NCBI GenBank assembly: GCA_949948735.1
Contig: CATLGV010000021.1
Span: 1 to 64,000, forward strand
DNA from: an uncultured Lachnospiraceae bacterium
Lineage (GTDB): Bacteria > Bacillota > Clostridia > Lachnospirales > Lachnospiraceae
Direction of reading: 5' to 3'
Length of the DNA stretch: 64,000 bases
Below the pieces are notes generated by a model that worked only from the letters and a program-made list of their open reading frames with translations, ran no database searches and was not told where the DNA came from. This document shows positions 19,720 to 29,920 of this stretch, in pieces (the stretch's first letter is position 1; each line of letters starts with the position of its first letter). The position numbers and the translations under genes were made by a program.

Positions 19720-19959
19720 ATGAGATTAGACAAATTTTTAAAGGTTTCGAGGATTATAAAACGCCGCACGGTCGCAAACGAAGCCTGCGACGCGGGGCGC
19801 GTGCTTGTCAATGACAAGCCTGCGAAGGCCTCGACAAATGTGAAGGCCGGCGATGTCCTCACCATCCAGTTCGGCAATAAGGAGGTAAAGGCCGAAATCC
19901 TTGACGTGCAGGAGACCGTCAAAAAGGACGAGGCGAAGGAGCTTTTCAGATACCTTTAG
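19720..19959 (+). CDS. rqcP: S4 domain RNA-binding protein RqcP (YabO)
   Basis: MRLDKFLKVSRIIKRRTVANEACDAGRVLVN; synteny with yabP. Confidence 0.85.
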   Translation: MRLDKFLKVSRIIKRRTVANEACDAGRVLVNDKPAKASTNVKAGDVLTIQFGNKEVKAEILDVQETVKKDEAKELFRYL

Positions 19960-20046
19960 GGAGACGCTGATGAAAGCGCCTGCTCAGATTTTGGCATATA
20001 TGCGCCGCGCCCTTCATATGCTGTTATGAAGAAAGGGGCGTAGCGC

Positions 20047-20349
20047 ATGGATAATAGTATAAATTCGTCTCCAAACACAAATGCGGGAAAACACAGAATC
20101 AGCCTGGATCAGCGCCGCGACTGCAAAATGACGGGCGTGGTCGAGGTGCATTCCTTTGACGAGAACACGGTTCTGCTGGAGACGGTGGACGGCATGGTTA
20201 CAATTAAAGGAAACGGGCTCCATGTAAGCAGGCTGAATCTGGATAAGGGTGAAGCGGATGTCGACGGAAAGGTGGATGCGCTTGTGTACTCGGACCGCAC
20301 CACACTGGCAAAAAAGGGAGAAGGTCTTTTGACCCGTCTGTTTAGCTGA
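20047..20349 (+). CDS. yabP: Sporulation protein YabP
   Basis: Sequence and position upstream of yabQ/divIC. Confidence 0.85.
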   Translation: MDNSINSSPNTNAGKHRISLDQRRDCKMTGVVEVHSFDENTVLLETVDGMVTIKGNGLHVSRLNLDKGEADVDGKVDALVYSDRTTLAKKGEGLLTRLFS

Positions 20350-20840
20350 TGAGTGAGGAAATCATCAAGGATGGATATTTCTGGCTTTCCGCGGCCGCGG
20401 CAGGCTTTTCCATGGCGTTTGTGTATGACCTGCTCCGTCTTTTTCGCCGTGTAGTCCGGCATAAGAGAATTTTTGTCGATATAGAGGACATTCTGTTCTG
20501 GACGGCATGCTTTTTTGCCAGCTTTACGCTGCTGTACTATCAGAATAACGGTGTGATACGGTTTTCGGCAGTGCTTGGCGCCGCGGCAGGCATGTGGCTG
20601 CACAGCAGGACGCTTGGCAGGCTGCTTGCGCCGACGGCGCGGCTGATAACGCGGATAAAGCGCGGGGCCGCGAAAGCGCTTTTGCCGATTCACAGGAAAT
20701 ATCAGTTGACGACAGCGTCATTTCAGCATAAAATAAAAACAAGATACTTGTCCGCAAAACGGAAGGGGGAAAAGAAGCATGGCCGTTCAAGCGGGAGGAA
20801 AAAGAAAAAAGACGCCGGAGTTTCTCCGTGCCAGAAATGA
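20349..20840 (+). CDS. yabQ: Spore cortex biosynthesis protein YabQ
   Basis: Hydrophobic protein; synteny yabP-yabQ-divIC. Confidence 0.8.
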   Translation: MSEEIIKDGYFWLSAAAAGFSMAFVYDLLRLFRRVVRHKRIFVDIEDILFWTACFFASFTLLYYQNNGVIRFSAVLGAAAGMWLHSRTLGRLLAPTARLITRIKRGAAKALLPIHRKYQLTTASFQHKIKTRYLSAKRKGEKKHGRSSGRKKKKDAGVSPCQK

Positions 20841-21111
20841 AAACCGCCTGGGGATGACGGTCGCGGCGATTGCAATCATCATTATGGTCGCGGTGGTAGG
20901 CATTCATTCATTTTCCCTGAAGGAGAAGGAAGCAAAGTACGCGGCGCGGGAGCAGGAGCTTCTCGATCAGATAGATCAGGAGAATCGGCGCACGGGTGAG
21001 CTTCACGAGCTGGAAACCTACACAAAGACGAAGAAATACGCCGAGGAGGTTGCCAAGGATAAGCTTGGCCTGGTATACGAGAATGAGATCATTTTTAAAG
21101 AAACGGAATAA
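20779..21111 (+). CDS. divIC: Septum formation initiator family protein (DivIC/FtsL-like)
   Basis: Single TM followed by coiled coil; synteny. Confidence 0.8.
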   Translation: MAVQAGGKRKKTPEFLRARNENRLGMTVAAIAIIIMVAVVGIHSFSLKEKEAKYAAREQELLDQIDQENRRTGELHELETYTKTKKYAEEVAKDKLGLVYENEIIFKETE

Positions 21112-21119
21112 AAGGATAG

Positions 21120-21159
21120 CTGCATCCATTTACTTTCTGGGTAATCGGATGCAGTTTTT
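21120..21159 (+). terminator. Rho-independent terminator after divIC
   Basis: CTGCATCC…GGATGCAG-TTTTT. Confidence 0.8.
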
Positions 21160-21285
21160 GTCAATAAAAAACCATAAAAAATACAAAATCACAGCATAAA
21201 TTTGACAAAAAATTATGAGGACGCCCTTTATACTAGTAGTCACCGGACAAATCCGGCGATTAGCAGAAAAGAGGAGTTGGTCATA

Positions 21286-22497
21286 ATGATATTAAAATTA
21301 AAGGAAAATAATAAAATAGATGGATACCTGCTTACCGGATACAGCCAGAAGAAGCTTCACTGCCTGTCCGAAACCTACGAGGAGCTTGCCAGACTATACC
21401 GGAGTATTCCGCAGGAGGAAGCTGCCTGTGAGAACAGAAGGGACATGCTTTACCGCAGGCAGCTCCAGGAGGCAAAGCAGATATTTGCCAACCATCTTGA
21501 CGAAATTTCGGACGCTTTTGCGGAGGTGGCGGACACGGTGGTGCATGCAAGTGTTCCGGTACAGCACAAGCGCCGGGCGCTTATTCAGTATCTGAAAAAG
21601 CAGGGAATCCTTGTCAAGGAGCTGCTGTTTCTCGAGGGAGGCAGCGGGCTGCTGCCCGAGGAGGGACTTTGCAGCAGAATCAGCATCCAGGCGAGGGCAA
21701 TCGGCAGAAGGACCGTGCCGGTATCGACGCTTAGCGGACTTTTGTCGGTGTTTTTTGGCCGCAGGCTGATACCCTCCCTTGACAGTGCGACGCTGTTAGA
21801 CAGGAATTACGACGTCTTTATTTTTGAGGACGAGCCGCAGTTTTGCGTTATGAGCGCTGTGTCCCGCGCGGTTAAGGAGAATGAAAAAATCTCGGGTGAC
21901 AATTTTTCCTTCGAGGAATATAATCAGAATCAGGCAATAATGATGATTGCGGACGGCATGGGCAGCGGAGAACAGGCGTGCAGGGACAGCCAGTCGGTAA
22001 TAGAATTTATGGAGAAGTTCCTGGAGGCCGGATTCAGCAAGGAAAAGGCGTTTTCCATGGTCAACAGCGCCATTGCGTCGCAGACGCAGTGCTGCAATAT
22101 GACGACGCTGGACGTCTGCGCAATCAATCTCCTGAACGGAGATGCGGAATTTCTCAAGGCAGGGGCTGCGCCAAGCTATCGCAAGCGGGGCGGCTATGTC
22201 GAGGAGATTTCCGTGGATACGCTGCCGCTTGGCAGCATTGACGAGCTGTGTCCCATGGTGCAGACGGTAAAGCTTGTTGATTCGGACATGCTGATTCTGT
22301 TGTCGGACGGCGTTGCGGACGCGCTCGAGGGAGCGGGCGGCAGACGGCTGCGGGATATTATCGCAAGAACGGATACCGCAAATCCCAAGGAGATGGCCAA
22401 TCATCTGCTGCAGTGCGCGATAAACTGCCAGGGCGGCCATATTATGGACGATATGACGGTGCTGGCATGCTCTGTCCGGTACAATCGCAGAGGTTAG
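21286..22497 (+). CDS. spoIIE: SpoIIE-like PP2C phosphatase lacking the N-terminal membrane domain
   Basis: Phosphatase motifs AIMMIADGMGSGEQA…, LLSDGVAD; position between divIC and tilS; SD GAGGAG before ATG 21286. Confidence 0.7.
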   Translation: MILKLKENNKIDGYLLTGYSQKKLHCLSETYEELARLYRSIPQEEAACENRRDMLYRRQLQEAKQIFANHLDEISDAFAEVADTVVHASVPVQHKRRALIQYLKKQGILVKELLFLEGGSGLLPEEGLCSRISIQARAIGRRTVPVSTLSGLLSVFFGRRLIPSLDSATLLDRNYDVFIFEDEPQFCVMSAVSRAVKENEKISGDNFSFEEYNQNQAIMMIADGMGSGEQACRDSQSVIEFMEKFLEAGFSKEKAFSMVNSAIASQTQCCNMTTLDVCAINLLNGDAEFLKAGAAPSYRKRGGYVEEISVDTLPLGSIDELCPMVQTVKLVDSDMLILLSDGVADALEGAGGRRLRDIIARTDTANPKEMANHLLQCAINCQGGHIMDDMTVLACSVRYNRRG

Positions 22498-22572
22498 CGG
22501 ATTGACACGTTTGGAGATGAGCACGTCGTTATACCGGCCGCCGGGCCGGGGAGGGATACGGAAGCAGGGCAA

Positions 22573-24045
22573 ATGATAAACAGGGTAATTGCGTATGTAA
22601 ACGAACATCATATGTTTGACGAGGACGATTATGTAGTGGCAGGGGTGTCCGGAGGCGCGGATTCCGTCTGCCTCCTTTTCATGCTCCTTGAGCTTCGGAG
22701 GGTGATTCCGATCAGGCTTCATGTTGTGCATGTCAACCATCTGCTCCGGGAGGAGGCAGGTGCGGAGGCCGCGTATGTGGAGAGGCTCTGCGCCGAACAG
22801 GGGCTGCCGTTTACGCTGATAGAGCGGGATGCGGCGGCGGTGGCTGCACAGCGGCATATGTCCACGGAGGAGGCCGGACGCAGCATCCGGTATGAAGCAT
22901 TTTACGGGGTATTGGGAGAGAATAAGGGGAAAATCGCAGTGGCCCACAACAAAAATGACAGCTGCGAAACCTTTTTGTTTCATCTGTTTCGCGGGAGCGG
23001 GCTCAGGGGTCTTGCGGGAATCCGTCCCGTGCGCGGGCAGATTGTCCGGCCGCTGCTGTGCGTGGAGCGGGAAGAGATCGAGGCGTTCCTTGCGCAGCGT
23101 GGGATTGCGTTCTGCATAGACCGTACAAATTTGGAAGATAATTATACAAGAAATAAAATCCGTCATCATATAATGGAAACGGTGGGAAAAGAAATCAGTC
23201 CCGCCGTGGTCGAGCATATAGGGGATGCATGCACGCGCGTCGGCGAAGCATATGATCTGATAGCCGATATGGCGGCGCAGGCATATGAAAAATGCGTTAC
23301 CCGCACGAAAACCCAGGGCAGCCCCGTCTATTATCTGGACGCGGCGGCTTTTGAGTCCCTGCACCGCACCATACAGGGCTATGTGCTTATGGAGCTGCTG
23401 TCGCGGGCCGCGGGAAGCGCAAGGAATCTTGCGGCCGTGCATGTGGAGCAGATAAAAAGGCTGCTGTCGATGCAGTGCGGCAGGCAGATAAATCTGCCCG
23501 GAAATCTTACGGCAGTGCGGGATTATGCGGGACTGTATATCCAAAGCGCGTCGGCGCAGCGCGGCGGGAGGGAGCATGCCGCGCAGGAGACAGTTCTTGC
23601 GGAACGGGAAATGCGCGTTCTTCTGGCAGGCGGACGGCTTACCATTCCGTGGCGGGAAGGAACGGCGCTGGAGTTTATACTACAAAAAGCGGGAGATTTA
23701 CAAAATATTCCGCAAAAAAAGTATACGAAATGGTTCGATTATGGTAAAATAAAAAATAGTATTGTCGTAAGAACCCGTAAAGCGGGGGATTACCTTACAA
23801 TAAATGCGGCAAATCAGAAAAAGACCCTAAAGGCATATTTCATCGACCGGAAAATCCCCGGCAGGGAGCGGGAGGAGATTTGCCTGGTGGCCGAAGGCAG
23901 CCACATTATTTGGGCTGTCGGGGAGCGGATCAGCAGCTTTTATAAGGTCTCCTCCCATACGGAAACCATTTTGCAGATTTCGTTTATCAGTGAAAACCAA
24001 GGAGGAAATCAGGATGGCGGAGCATATCAGAGTCATGTTGAGTGA
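22573..24045 (+). CDS. tilS: tRNA(Ile)-lysidine synthetase
   Basis: VVAGVSGGADSVCLLFML (PP-loop); overlaps hpt. Confidence 0.9.
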   Translation: MINRVIAYVNEHHMFDEDDYVVAGVSGGADSVCLLFMLLELRRVIPIRLHVVHVNHLLREEAGAEAAYVERLCAEQGLPFTLIERDAAAVAAQRHMSTEEAGRSIRYEAFYGVLGENKGKIAVAHNKNDSCETFLFHLFRGSGLRGLAGIRPVRGQIVRPLLCVEREEIEAFLAQRGIAFCIDRTNLEDNYTRNKIRHHIMETVGKEISPAVVEHIGDACTRVGEAYDLIADMAAQAYEKCVTRTKTQGSPVYYLDAAAFESLHRTIQGYVLMELLSRAAGSARNLAAVHVEQIKRLLSMQCGRQINLPGNLTAVRDYAGLYIQSASAQRGGREHAAQETVLAEREMRVLLAGGRLTIPWREGTALEFILQKAGDLQNIPQKKYTKWFDYGKIKNSIVVRTRKAGDYLTINAANQKKTLKAYFIDRKIPGREREEICLVAEGSHIIWAVGERISSFYKVSSHTETILQISFISENQGGNQDGGAYQSHVE

Positions 24046-24538
24046 AAAGGAAGTAGATGCCAGAATACAGGCGATAGGAGAGCAGATAAGCCGCGATTAT
24101 GCCGGAAGGCAGCCGCATCTGGTGTGCGTGCTGAAGGGAGGCAGCTTTTTTATGTGCGAGCTGGCCAAGCGCATTACCGTACCGGTGTCGCTGGATTTCA
24201 TGTCGGTATCGAGCTACGGCGGGAATACCAAATCGAGCGGCGTGGTAAAGATTGTGAAGGATCTGGACGAACCGTTGAAGGACAAGGATGTCATTATCGT
24301 GGAGGATATTGTGGACTCGGGAAGGACGCTCAGCTATCTTATGGAGCTGCTGCAGCAGCGCGGCCCCAGAAGCCTCGCCCTGTGTACGCTGCTTGACAAG
24401 CCGGAGCGGCGCGTGGTAGAGGTGAATGTAGATTACACCGGATTTGAGATACCGGATAAGTTTGTGGTCGGCTACGGGCTGGATTATCAGCAGCGTTATC
24501 GGAATCTTCCCTATATCGGCGTGGTGGAGCTGGAATAG
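24014..24538 (+). CDS. hpt: Hypoxanthine phosphoribosyltransferase
   Basis: VLKGGSFFMCELAKRI…VIIVEDIVDSGRTL. Confidence 0.93.
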   Translation: MAEHIRVMLSEKEVDARIQAIGEQISRDYAGRQPHLVCVLKGGSFFMCELAKRITVPVSLDFMSVSSYGGNTKSSGVVKIVKDLDEPLKDKDVIIVEDIVDSGRTLSYLMELLQQRGPRSLALCTLLDKPERRVVEVNVDYTGFEIPDKFVVGYGLDYQQRYRNLPYIGVVELE

Positions 24539-24575
24539 GTTCGGAGGAAAATAGAAGGATAGAAGGAGACGGAAA

Positions 24576-26399
24576 TTGGGAAAAGGTTCAAAGGGAATTA
24601 ATCTGACATTTATGATAATTATGATTCTTGTCGTCGCCACGGTGTGGGCCAGCACCATGCGGGGGAGTCAGGGATCCTATACAAAGGGCGAGCTGATTGC
24701 GCAGCTTGAGGCGGGCGAGGTCGTTGACGTTGAGATTCATCCGAACGCGCAGGTGCCTACCGGCACAGTATATATTGCCCTGAAGGGAAACCAGCAGAAG
24801 ACGCTGTATGTTTCCGACGTAGTAGAGATACAGGCGCTTCTGGCCGAGTATAACATTGACCCGGTGGTGGAGGACGTGCCGCAGGAAAACTGGTTTTTGA
24901 CGGAGCTGCTGCCGCTTTTGATGCTTGTGGTTGTGGTTATTTTTATGTTCAGCATGATGAGCGCGCAGAATGCCGGGAATAACGGCGGCGGGAAAATGAT
25001 GAACTTCGGAAAAAGCAGGGCGCGCATGACCACCAGCGGAGAGATCACATTGAAGGATGTGGCGGGGCTCCGCGAGGAGAAGGAGGACCTGGAGGAGATC
25101 GTTGATTTTCTCAAGGATCCGGCGAAATTTACCAGAGTGGGCGCGCGAATCCCCAAGGGCGTGCTTCTGGAGGGCGCGCCCGGTACCGGTAAGACGCTGC
25201 TTGCCAAGGCGATTGCGGGAGAGGCGCATGTTCCGTTCTTTTCGATATCCGGCTCTGACTTTGTGGAAATGTTTGTCGGTGTCGGCGCCTCCCGTGTGCG
25301 GGATTTGTTTGCGGACGCGAAGAAAAACGCCCCGTGCATCGTATTTATAGATGAGATTGACGCGGTTGCCAGACGCCGCGGTACCGGTATGGGCGGCGGC
25401 CACGACGAGCGCGAGCAGACCCTGAATCAGCTGCTTGTGGAGATGGACGGCTTCGGTACGAACGAGGGGATTATCGTGATGGCCGCGACAAACCGGGTGG
25501 ATATTCTGGATCCCGCGATTCTGCGTCCGGGACGCTTCGACAGGAAAATCAGCGTGGCTCCGCCTGATGTAGGCGGCAGGGAGGAAATCCTCAACGTGCA
25601 TGCGAAGAACAAGCCGCTGTCGGAGGACGTGGATCTGAAGCAGGTCGCGCAGACAACGGCCGGCTTTACAGGGGCTGATTTGGAGAATCTGCTCAATGAA
25701 TCCGCGATTCACGCGGCAAAGGATAACCGGGCTTATATCGTGCAGGAGGATATCCGCAAGGCGTTTATCAAGGTCGGTATCGGTACGGAAAAGAAAAGCC
25801 GGATTATTTCCGACAAGGAGAAGAAAATCACGGCTTACCATGAGGCGGGACATGCGATTCTGTTCCATGTGCTGCCGGATGTAGGGCCGGTGTACACCGT
25901 TTCGATCATTCCGACGGGGCTTGGCGCAGCCGGCTATACGATGCCGCTGCCAGAGCGGGACGATATGTTTAATACCAGGGGCAAGATGCTGCAGGATATT
26001 ATGGTTTCACTTGGCGGGCGGATTGCGGAGGAGATTATCTTCGACGATGTGACAACGGGCGCTTCGAGCGATATTAAGAAGGCGACCAAGGTGGCAAGAG
26101 CGATGGTGACGCGCTACGGCTTTTCGGAGAACATCGGCGTGATCAATTACGACGAGGACGACAACGAGGTGTTTATCGGGCGCGATCTTGCGCATGCCAA
26201 GAATCATTCCGAGGCGGTTTCCGGTGAGATTGACATAGAGGTAAAGGCGATTATCGACGACTGCTACCGGAGGGCAAAGGCGATTATCATGGAGCAGGAG
26301 AAGGTGCTCCATGCCTGCGCAAAGCTTCTTCTTGAAAAGGAAAAAATCGGCAGGGCGGAGTTTGAGGCGCTGTTCGAGGAGAAGGCGGAGGAAAACTGA
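24576..26399 (+). CDS. ftsH: ATP-dependent zinc metalloprotease FtsH
   Basis: [23 protein letters not shown]…; HEAGH zinc motif; TTG start. Confidence 0.95.
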   Translation: MGKGSKGINLTFMIIMILVVATVWASTMRGSQGSYTKGELIAQLEAGEVVDVEIHPNAQVPTGTVYIALKGNQQKTLYVSDVVEIQALLAEYNIDPVVEDVPQENWFLTELLPLLMLVVVVIFMFSMMSAQNAGNNGGGKMMNFGKSRARMTTSGEITLKDVAGLREEKEDLEEIVDFLKDPAKFTRVGARIPKGVLLEGAPGTGKTLLAKAIAGEAHVPFFSISGSDFVEMFVGVGASRVRDLFADAKKNAPCIVFIDEIDAVARRRGTGMGGGHDEREQTLNQLLVEMDGFGTNEGIIVMAATNRVDILDPAILRPGRFDRKISVAPPDVGGREEILNVHAKNKPLSEDVDLKQVAQTTAGFTGADLENLLNESAIHAAKDNRAYIVQEDIRKAFIKVGIGTEKKSRIISDKEKKITAYHEAGHAILFHVLPDVGPVYTVSIIPTGLGAAGYTMPLPERDDMFNTRGKMLQDIMVSLGGRIAEEIIFDDVTTGASSDIKKATKVARAMVTRYGFSENIGVINYDEDDNEVFIGRDLAHAKNHSEAVSGEIDIEVKAIIDDCYRRAKAIIMEQEKVLHACAKLLLEKEKIGRAEFEALFEEKAEEN

Positions 26400-26487
26400 C
26401 GGCATTGTTGGTAAAAATACACAAATAAATATGGTAAAACTTGTAAAGTTTGTAGAATGTTCGAATGGATTTTCGACGGAGCTATGC

Positions 26488-26629
26488 TATAATAATATGT
26501 GTAACCCCCAATATATTATATAGTTTTGCTATATCCCATAAGAAGAAATACCTTCTCTAAAAGAGACAGCATGTAACGGCTGTCTCTTTTTATCAAGTAG
26601 CAGCAAGGGTTTATCAGGAAAGGAAACGA
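26488..26629 (+). promoter_or_regulatory. Long 5' leader of the DEAD-box helicase gene with internal intrinsic terminator
   Basis: TATAAT at 26488-26493; terminator stem within the leader. Confidence 0.5.
26559..26592 (+). terminator. Intrinsic terminator/attenuator upstream of the DEAD-box helicase
   Basis: AAAGAGACAGC-atgtaacg-GCTGTCTCTTTTT. Confidence 0.8.
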
Positions 26630-28240
26630 ATGAAAACAATCAACTTTGACGAACTGAATTTATGTAACGAGATTTTGCGCGGTGTGCGGGAGATGGGCTT
26701 TGAGGAGGCTTCCCCGATACAGGCGCAGGCAATACCGGTCGCAATGGAGGGCTGGGATATTATCGGGCAGGCGCAGACCGGAACCGGTAAAACGGCCGCG
26801 TTTGGCATCCCGATATTGGAAAAGGTAGGCCGCAGGAAGGACGTGAAGCACCCGCAGGTGCTGGTGCTGTGCCCGACAAGGGAGCTTGCGGTGCAGGCGG
26901 CGGAGGAAATCCGGAAGCTTGCAAAATATATGCACGGGGTGAAGGTGCTCCCGATTTACGGCGGGCAGGATATCAGCAAGCAGATTCGCGCGCTGAAGGG
27001 CACGCAGATTATTATCGGCACGCCGGGGCGTATTATGGATCATCTGCGCAGAAAGACAATCCGCTGCGACCACGTGGATACAATCGTGCTGGACGAGGCA
27101 GATGAGATGCTGAATATGGGCTTCCGTGAGGACATCGAGACGGTGCTGGAGTATATCCCGAATACGGAGCGCCAGACCATCCTGTTCTCCGCCACCATGC
27201 CCGGCCCCATTCTGGAAATCACCAAGAATTATCAGAAGCCGGATGCGAAGCTGATTAAGGTGGTAAAAAAGGAGCTGACGGTGCCCAAAATCGAGCAGTA
27301 TTATCTGGATGTGAAGCGCAAGGACAAGGTAGAGGTGCTCACAAGGCTGTTTGACTTCTACGAGCCGAAGCTTTCGCTGGTATTCTGCAATACCAAAAAG
27401 ATGGTGGACGACCTGACCGAGGTGCTCAAGGGCAGGGGGTACTTTGCGGAAGGGCTGCACGGCGATATGAGCCAGGCGCAGCGCGACCGTGTGATGAAGA
27501 GCTTCCGCAACGGCAAGACGGACATTCTGATTGCGACGGACGTTGCGGCGCGCGGGATTGACGTGGACGATGTGGAGGCGGTCTTTAATTTCGACATTCC
27601 GCAGGACGACGAGTACTATGTACACCGTATCGGGCGTACCGGCCGTGCGGGCCGTACCGGCCGTTCCTTCACCTTTGTAAGGGGGAAGGAGGTCTACAAG
27701 CTAAAGGACATCATGCGTTACGCAAAGACGAAGATTTACGCGATGCCCGTGCCTTCCCTGAACGACGTCAACCATGTGAAAATCGAGAAGATTATGGATA
27801 AAATCGGAGCCATGATCGAAGAGGAGGATTTGACGGCCATGATCAATACGATTGAGCGGCAGGTCAACGAGTCCGACTATACCGCGATGGACATCGCCGC
27901 GGCGTTTCTCAAGCTGTATATGGGGCAGTTCAATGAAAACAGCGAGGCGGCCGGCGCAGGCGCCGACTTTGACTTTGAAAATACGGGCGCCGAGGAGGAA
28001 GGCATGGTGCGTCTGTTTATCAATATCGGCAAGGCGCAGAAGGTAAAGCCCAAGGATATTCTGGGCGCGATTGCGGGAGAGGCAAATATCCCCGGAAATC
28101 TTGTGGGCGCAATCGACCTGTACGACAAGTATACCTTTGTCGAAGTGCCCAAGGAAAACGCGAGAGATGTATTAAAGGCGATGAAAAACGTAAAAATTAA
28201 GGGAAAGGCAATTAATATTGAGCCTGCTAACGCAAAATAG
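26630..28240 (+). CDS. DEAD/DEAH-box RNA helicase with C-terminal DbpA-type RNA-binding domain
   Basis: AQTGTGKTAAFGIP, VLDEADEMLNMGF, SATMPG, HRIGRTGRAGRTG. Confidence 0.93.
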   Translation: MKTINFDELNLCNEILRGVREMGFEEASPIQAQAIPVAMEGWDIIGQAQTGTGKTAAFGIPILEKVGRRKDVKHPQVLVLCPTRELAVQAAEEIRKLAKYMHGVKVLPIYGGQDISKQIRALKGTQIIIGTPGRIMDHLRRKTIRCDHVDTIVLDEADEMLNMGFREDIETVLEYIPNTERQTILFSATMPGPILEITKNYQKPDAKLIKVVKKELTVPKIEQYYLDVKRKDKVEVLTRLFDFYEPKLSLVFCNTKKMVDDLTEVLKGRGYFAEGLHGDMSQAQRDRVMKSFRNGKTDILIATDVAARGIDVDDVEAVFNFDIPQDDEYYVHRIGRTGRAGRTGRSFTFVRGKEVYKLKDIMRYAKTKIYAMPVPSLNDVNHVKIEKIMDKIGAMIEEEDLTAMINTIERQVNESDYTAMDIAAAFLKLYMGQFNENSEAAGAGADFDFENTGAEEEGMVRLFINIGKAQKVKPKDILGAIAGEANIPGNLVGAIDLYDKYTFVEVPKENARDVLKAMKNVKIKGKAINIEPANAK

Positions 28241-28268
28241 CAAAGAGTATGATCTGCGCTTGTTCCGT

Positions 28269-28754
28269 CTATTTAATCGTATCTGCTAACAGGGACAGAA
28301 AGGCTTTCTCTGTGCCCTCCTGAAAGCCTTTTTTATCAAGCGCCAGCGTCATGCTTCCCTTTATGAAAAGCACAATCAGATTTCTGGTTTGGATATAGCT
28401 TTCGACGTCTGAAAACTGAATGCGGTTATTCCCCTTTGGGGAAGTAACACAAATATCCTCGCCAACCTCCACGCGATAGGATAAGGGCAGGCTGCGAAAC
28501 AGGACGTCGACTCGCTCCTGCTCCAGTTGAATCGCTTTCTTTCTCTTGAGCCTGAATAGCACCATGATCAAAACCGGGGCAAGCTCAGCCAACAAAAGGA
28601 CGGGCCGTTTCGCAACGATTGACAGCACTGCAAGCAGAATGATTACCATCAACATGGAGCGGTATCCGGCCTTAAACTTGTAATCCCACCATGCTCCTAC
28701 GCTTTCCTCGAGAATATCCGGCGTGTATTCATACTCATTGACAAAATGCGGCAT
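28269..28754 (-). CDS. YcxB-like membrane protein
   Basis: Two TM segments then NRIQFSDVESYIQTRNLIVLFIKGSMTLALDKKGFQEGTEKAFLSLL. Confidence 0.65.
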   Translation of the reverse strand: MPHFVNEYEYTPDILEESVGAWWDYKFKAGYRSMLMVIILLAVLSIVAKRPVLLLAELAPVLIMVLFRLKRKKAIQLEQERVDVLFRSLPLSYRVEVGEDICVTSPKGNNRIQFSDVESYIQTRNLIVLFIKGSMTLALDKKGFQEGTEKAFLSLLADTIK

Positions 28755-29037
28755 ATCGTTTCCTCCATATTCTGAATTATACATTAGATTATAAGATATT
28801 TGTCCATCCTCTGCAACGCTTATTTAGGGGCGCACATCCATATATTCCCGGGAGCAGCGGGCCAAACGGCTGCCTGCGGGCATTCGATTTAAATCCACAA
28901 TCATAGTATATACCCGGGATTTGAAAAGCTGATAAAAAATGATATAATATACAATAAAGCAGACGCAACAGATTCCGGGAAGCGCGGAAGACGGGACCGG
29001 ATATATAAGCCGCAGGAGGCAGTTGGGAGGAAATAAC

Positions 29038-29865
29038 ATGTTAGAATTACCGGAGAGCTATACAATATCCAGGCAGATAAAGAAGAGCCTGACTGGAAAG
29101 AAAATAAGTAAGATTGAAGTCTTACAAACACCGCACCGGTTTGCGTTTTTCCATGGGGATACGGAGGGCTATGGAGATTTATTGAAAGGACAGACTGTTA
29201 TGGACGCGGCCTGTCATGGCGGTATGATTGAAATGGATACGGAGGACTGTATGATAGCGCTTTCCGACGGCGCGTATCCTAAATATTATGAGAATAAAAA
29301 GAAATTTCCCAAAAAGCATCAATTGGCCATTTATTTTGATGATGAAACGGCGGTTTTTGTGTCAATACAGATGTATGGGATTATCTTTATCTTTCCGAAG
29401 GGGAAGTGCACGGAGGGCTATTATATATCATCCAGCAGTAAGATAAACCCGCTGTGTGATGCGTTTACCTTTGAATATTTTCGGAGTCTCTATCTGGATA
29501 ACCATAAAAAATTAAGCGCAAAGGCGTTCCTTGCCACAGAGCAGAGAATACCGGGTCTTGGAAACGGCGTATTGCAGGACATCCTGTGGGACGCCGGCAT
29601 AGATCCACGCTTTGACATGAGAGAAGCGTCCGAGGCAGACTTTACGGCGCTGTATACCTCCGTAAAGAAGGTGCTAAAAGAAATGTGTGAAAAAGGCGGC
29701 CGGGATACGGAAAAGGACTTATTTGGACAGAAGGGAGGATATATTACCCGGTTAAGCAAAAATACATTGTTCGAGCCCTGCATCAAATGCGGACATGAAA
29801 TCCATAAAGCAAATTTTATGGGCGGGACAGTGTATTATTGTGAGAATTGTCAAAAGAAGCAGTGA
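29038..29865 (+). CDS. Fpg/Nei family DNA glycosylase-like protein lacking the N-terminal catalytic proline
   Basis: MLELPES; H2TH RIPGLGNGVLQDILWDAGIDP; zinc finger CIKCGHEI…YYCENCQ; SD gggagg. Confidence 0.8.
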   Translation: MLELPESYTISRQIKKSLTGKKISKIEVLQTPHRFAFFHGDTEGYGDLLKGQTVMDAACHGGMIEMDTEDCMIALSDGAYPKYYENKKKFPKKHQLAIYFDDETAVFVSIQMYGIIFIFPKGKCTEGYYISSSSKINPLCDAFTFEYFRSLYLDNHKKLSAKAFLATEQRIPGLGNGVLQDILWDAGIDPRFDMREASEADFTALYTSVKKVLKEMCEKGGRDTEKDLFGQKGGYITRLSKNTLFEPCIKCGHEIHKANFMGGTVYYCENCQKKQ

Positions 29866-29920
29866 AAACGCGATGCGAAGAGCCGGAGAAAACAGCCTGG
29901 CTTCTGACAGGGAGGTCATT

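Noticed and set aside
21796-23577. 593-aa minus-strand ORF
   Set aside because: Antisense to spoIIE and tilS, which have strong family motifs.
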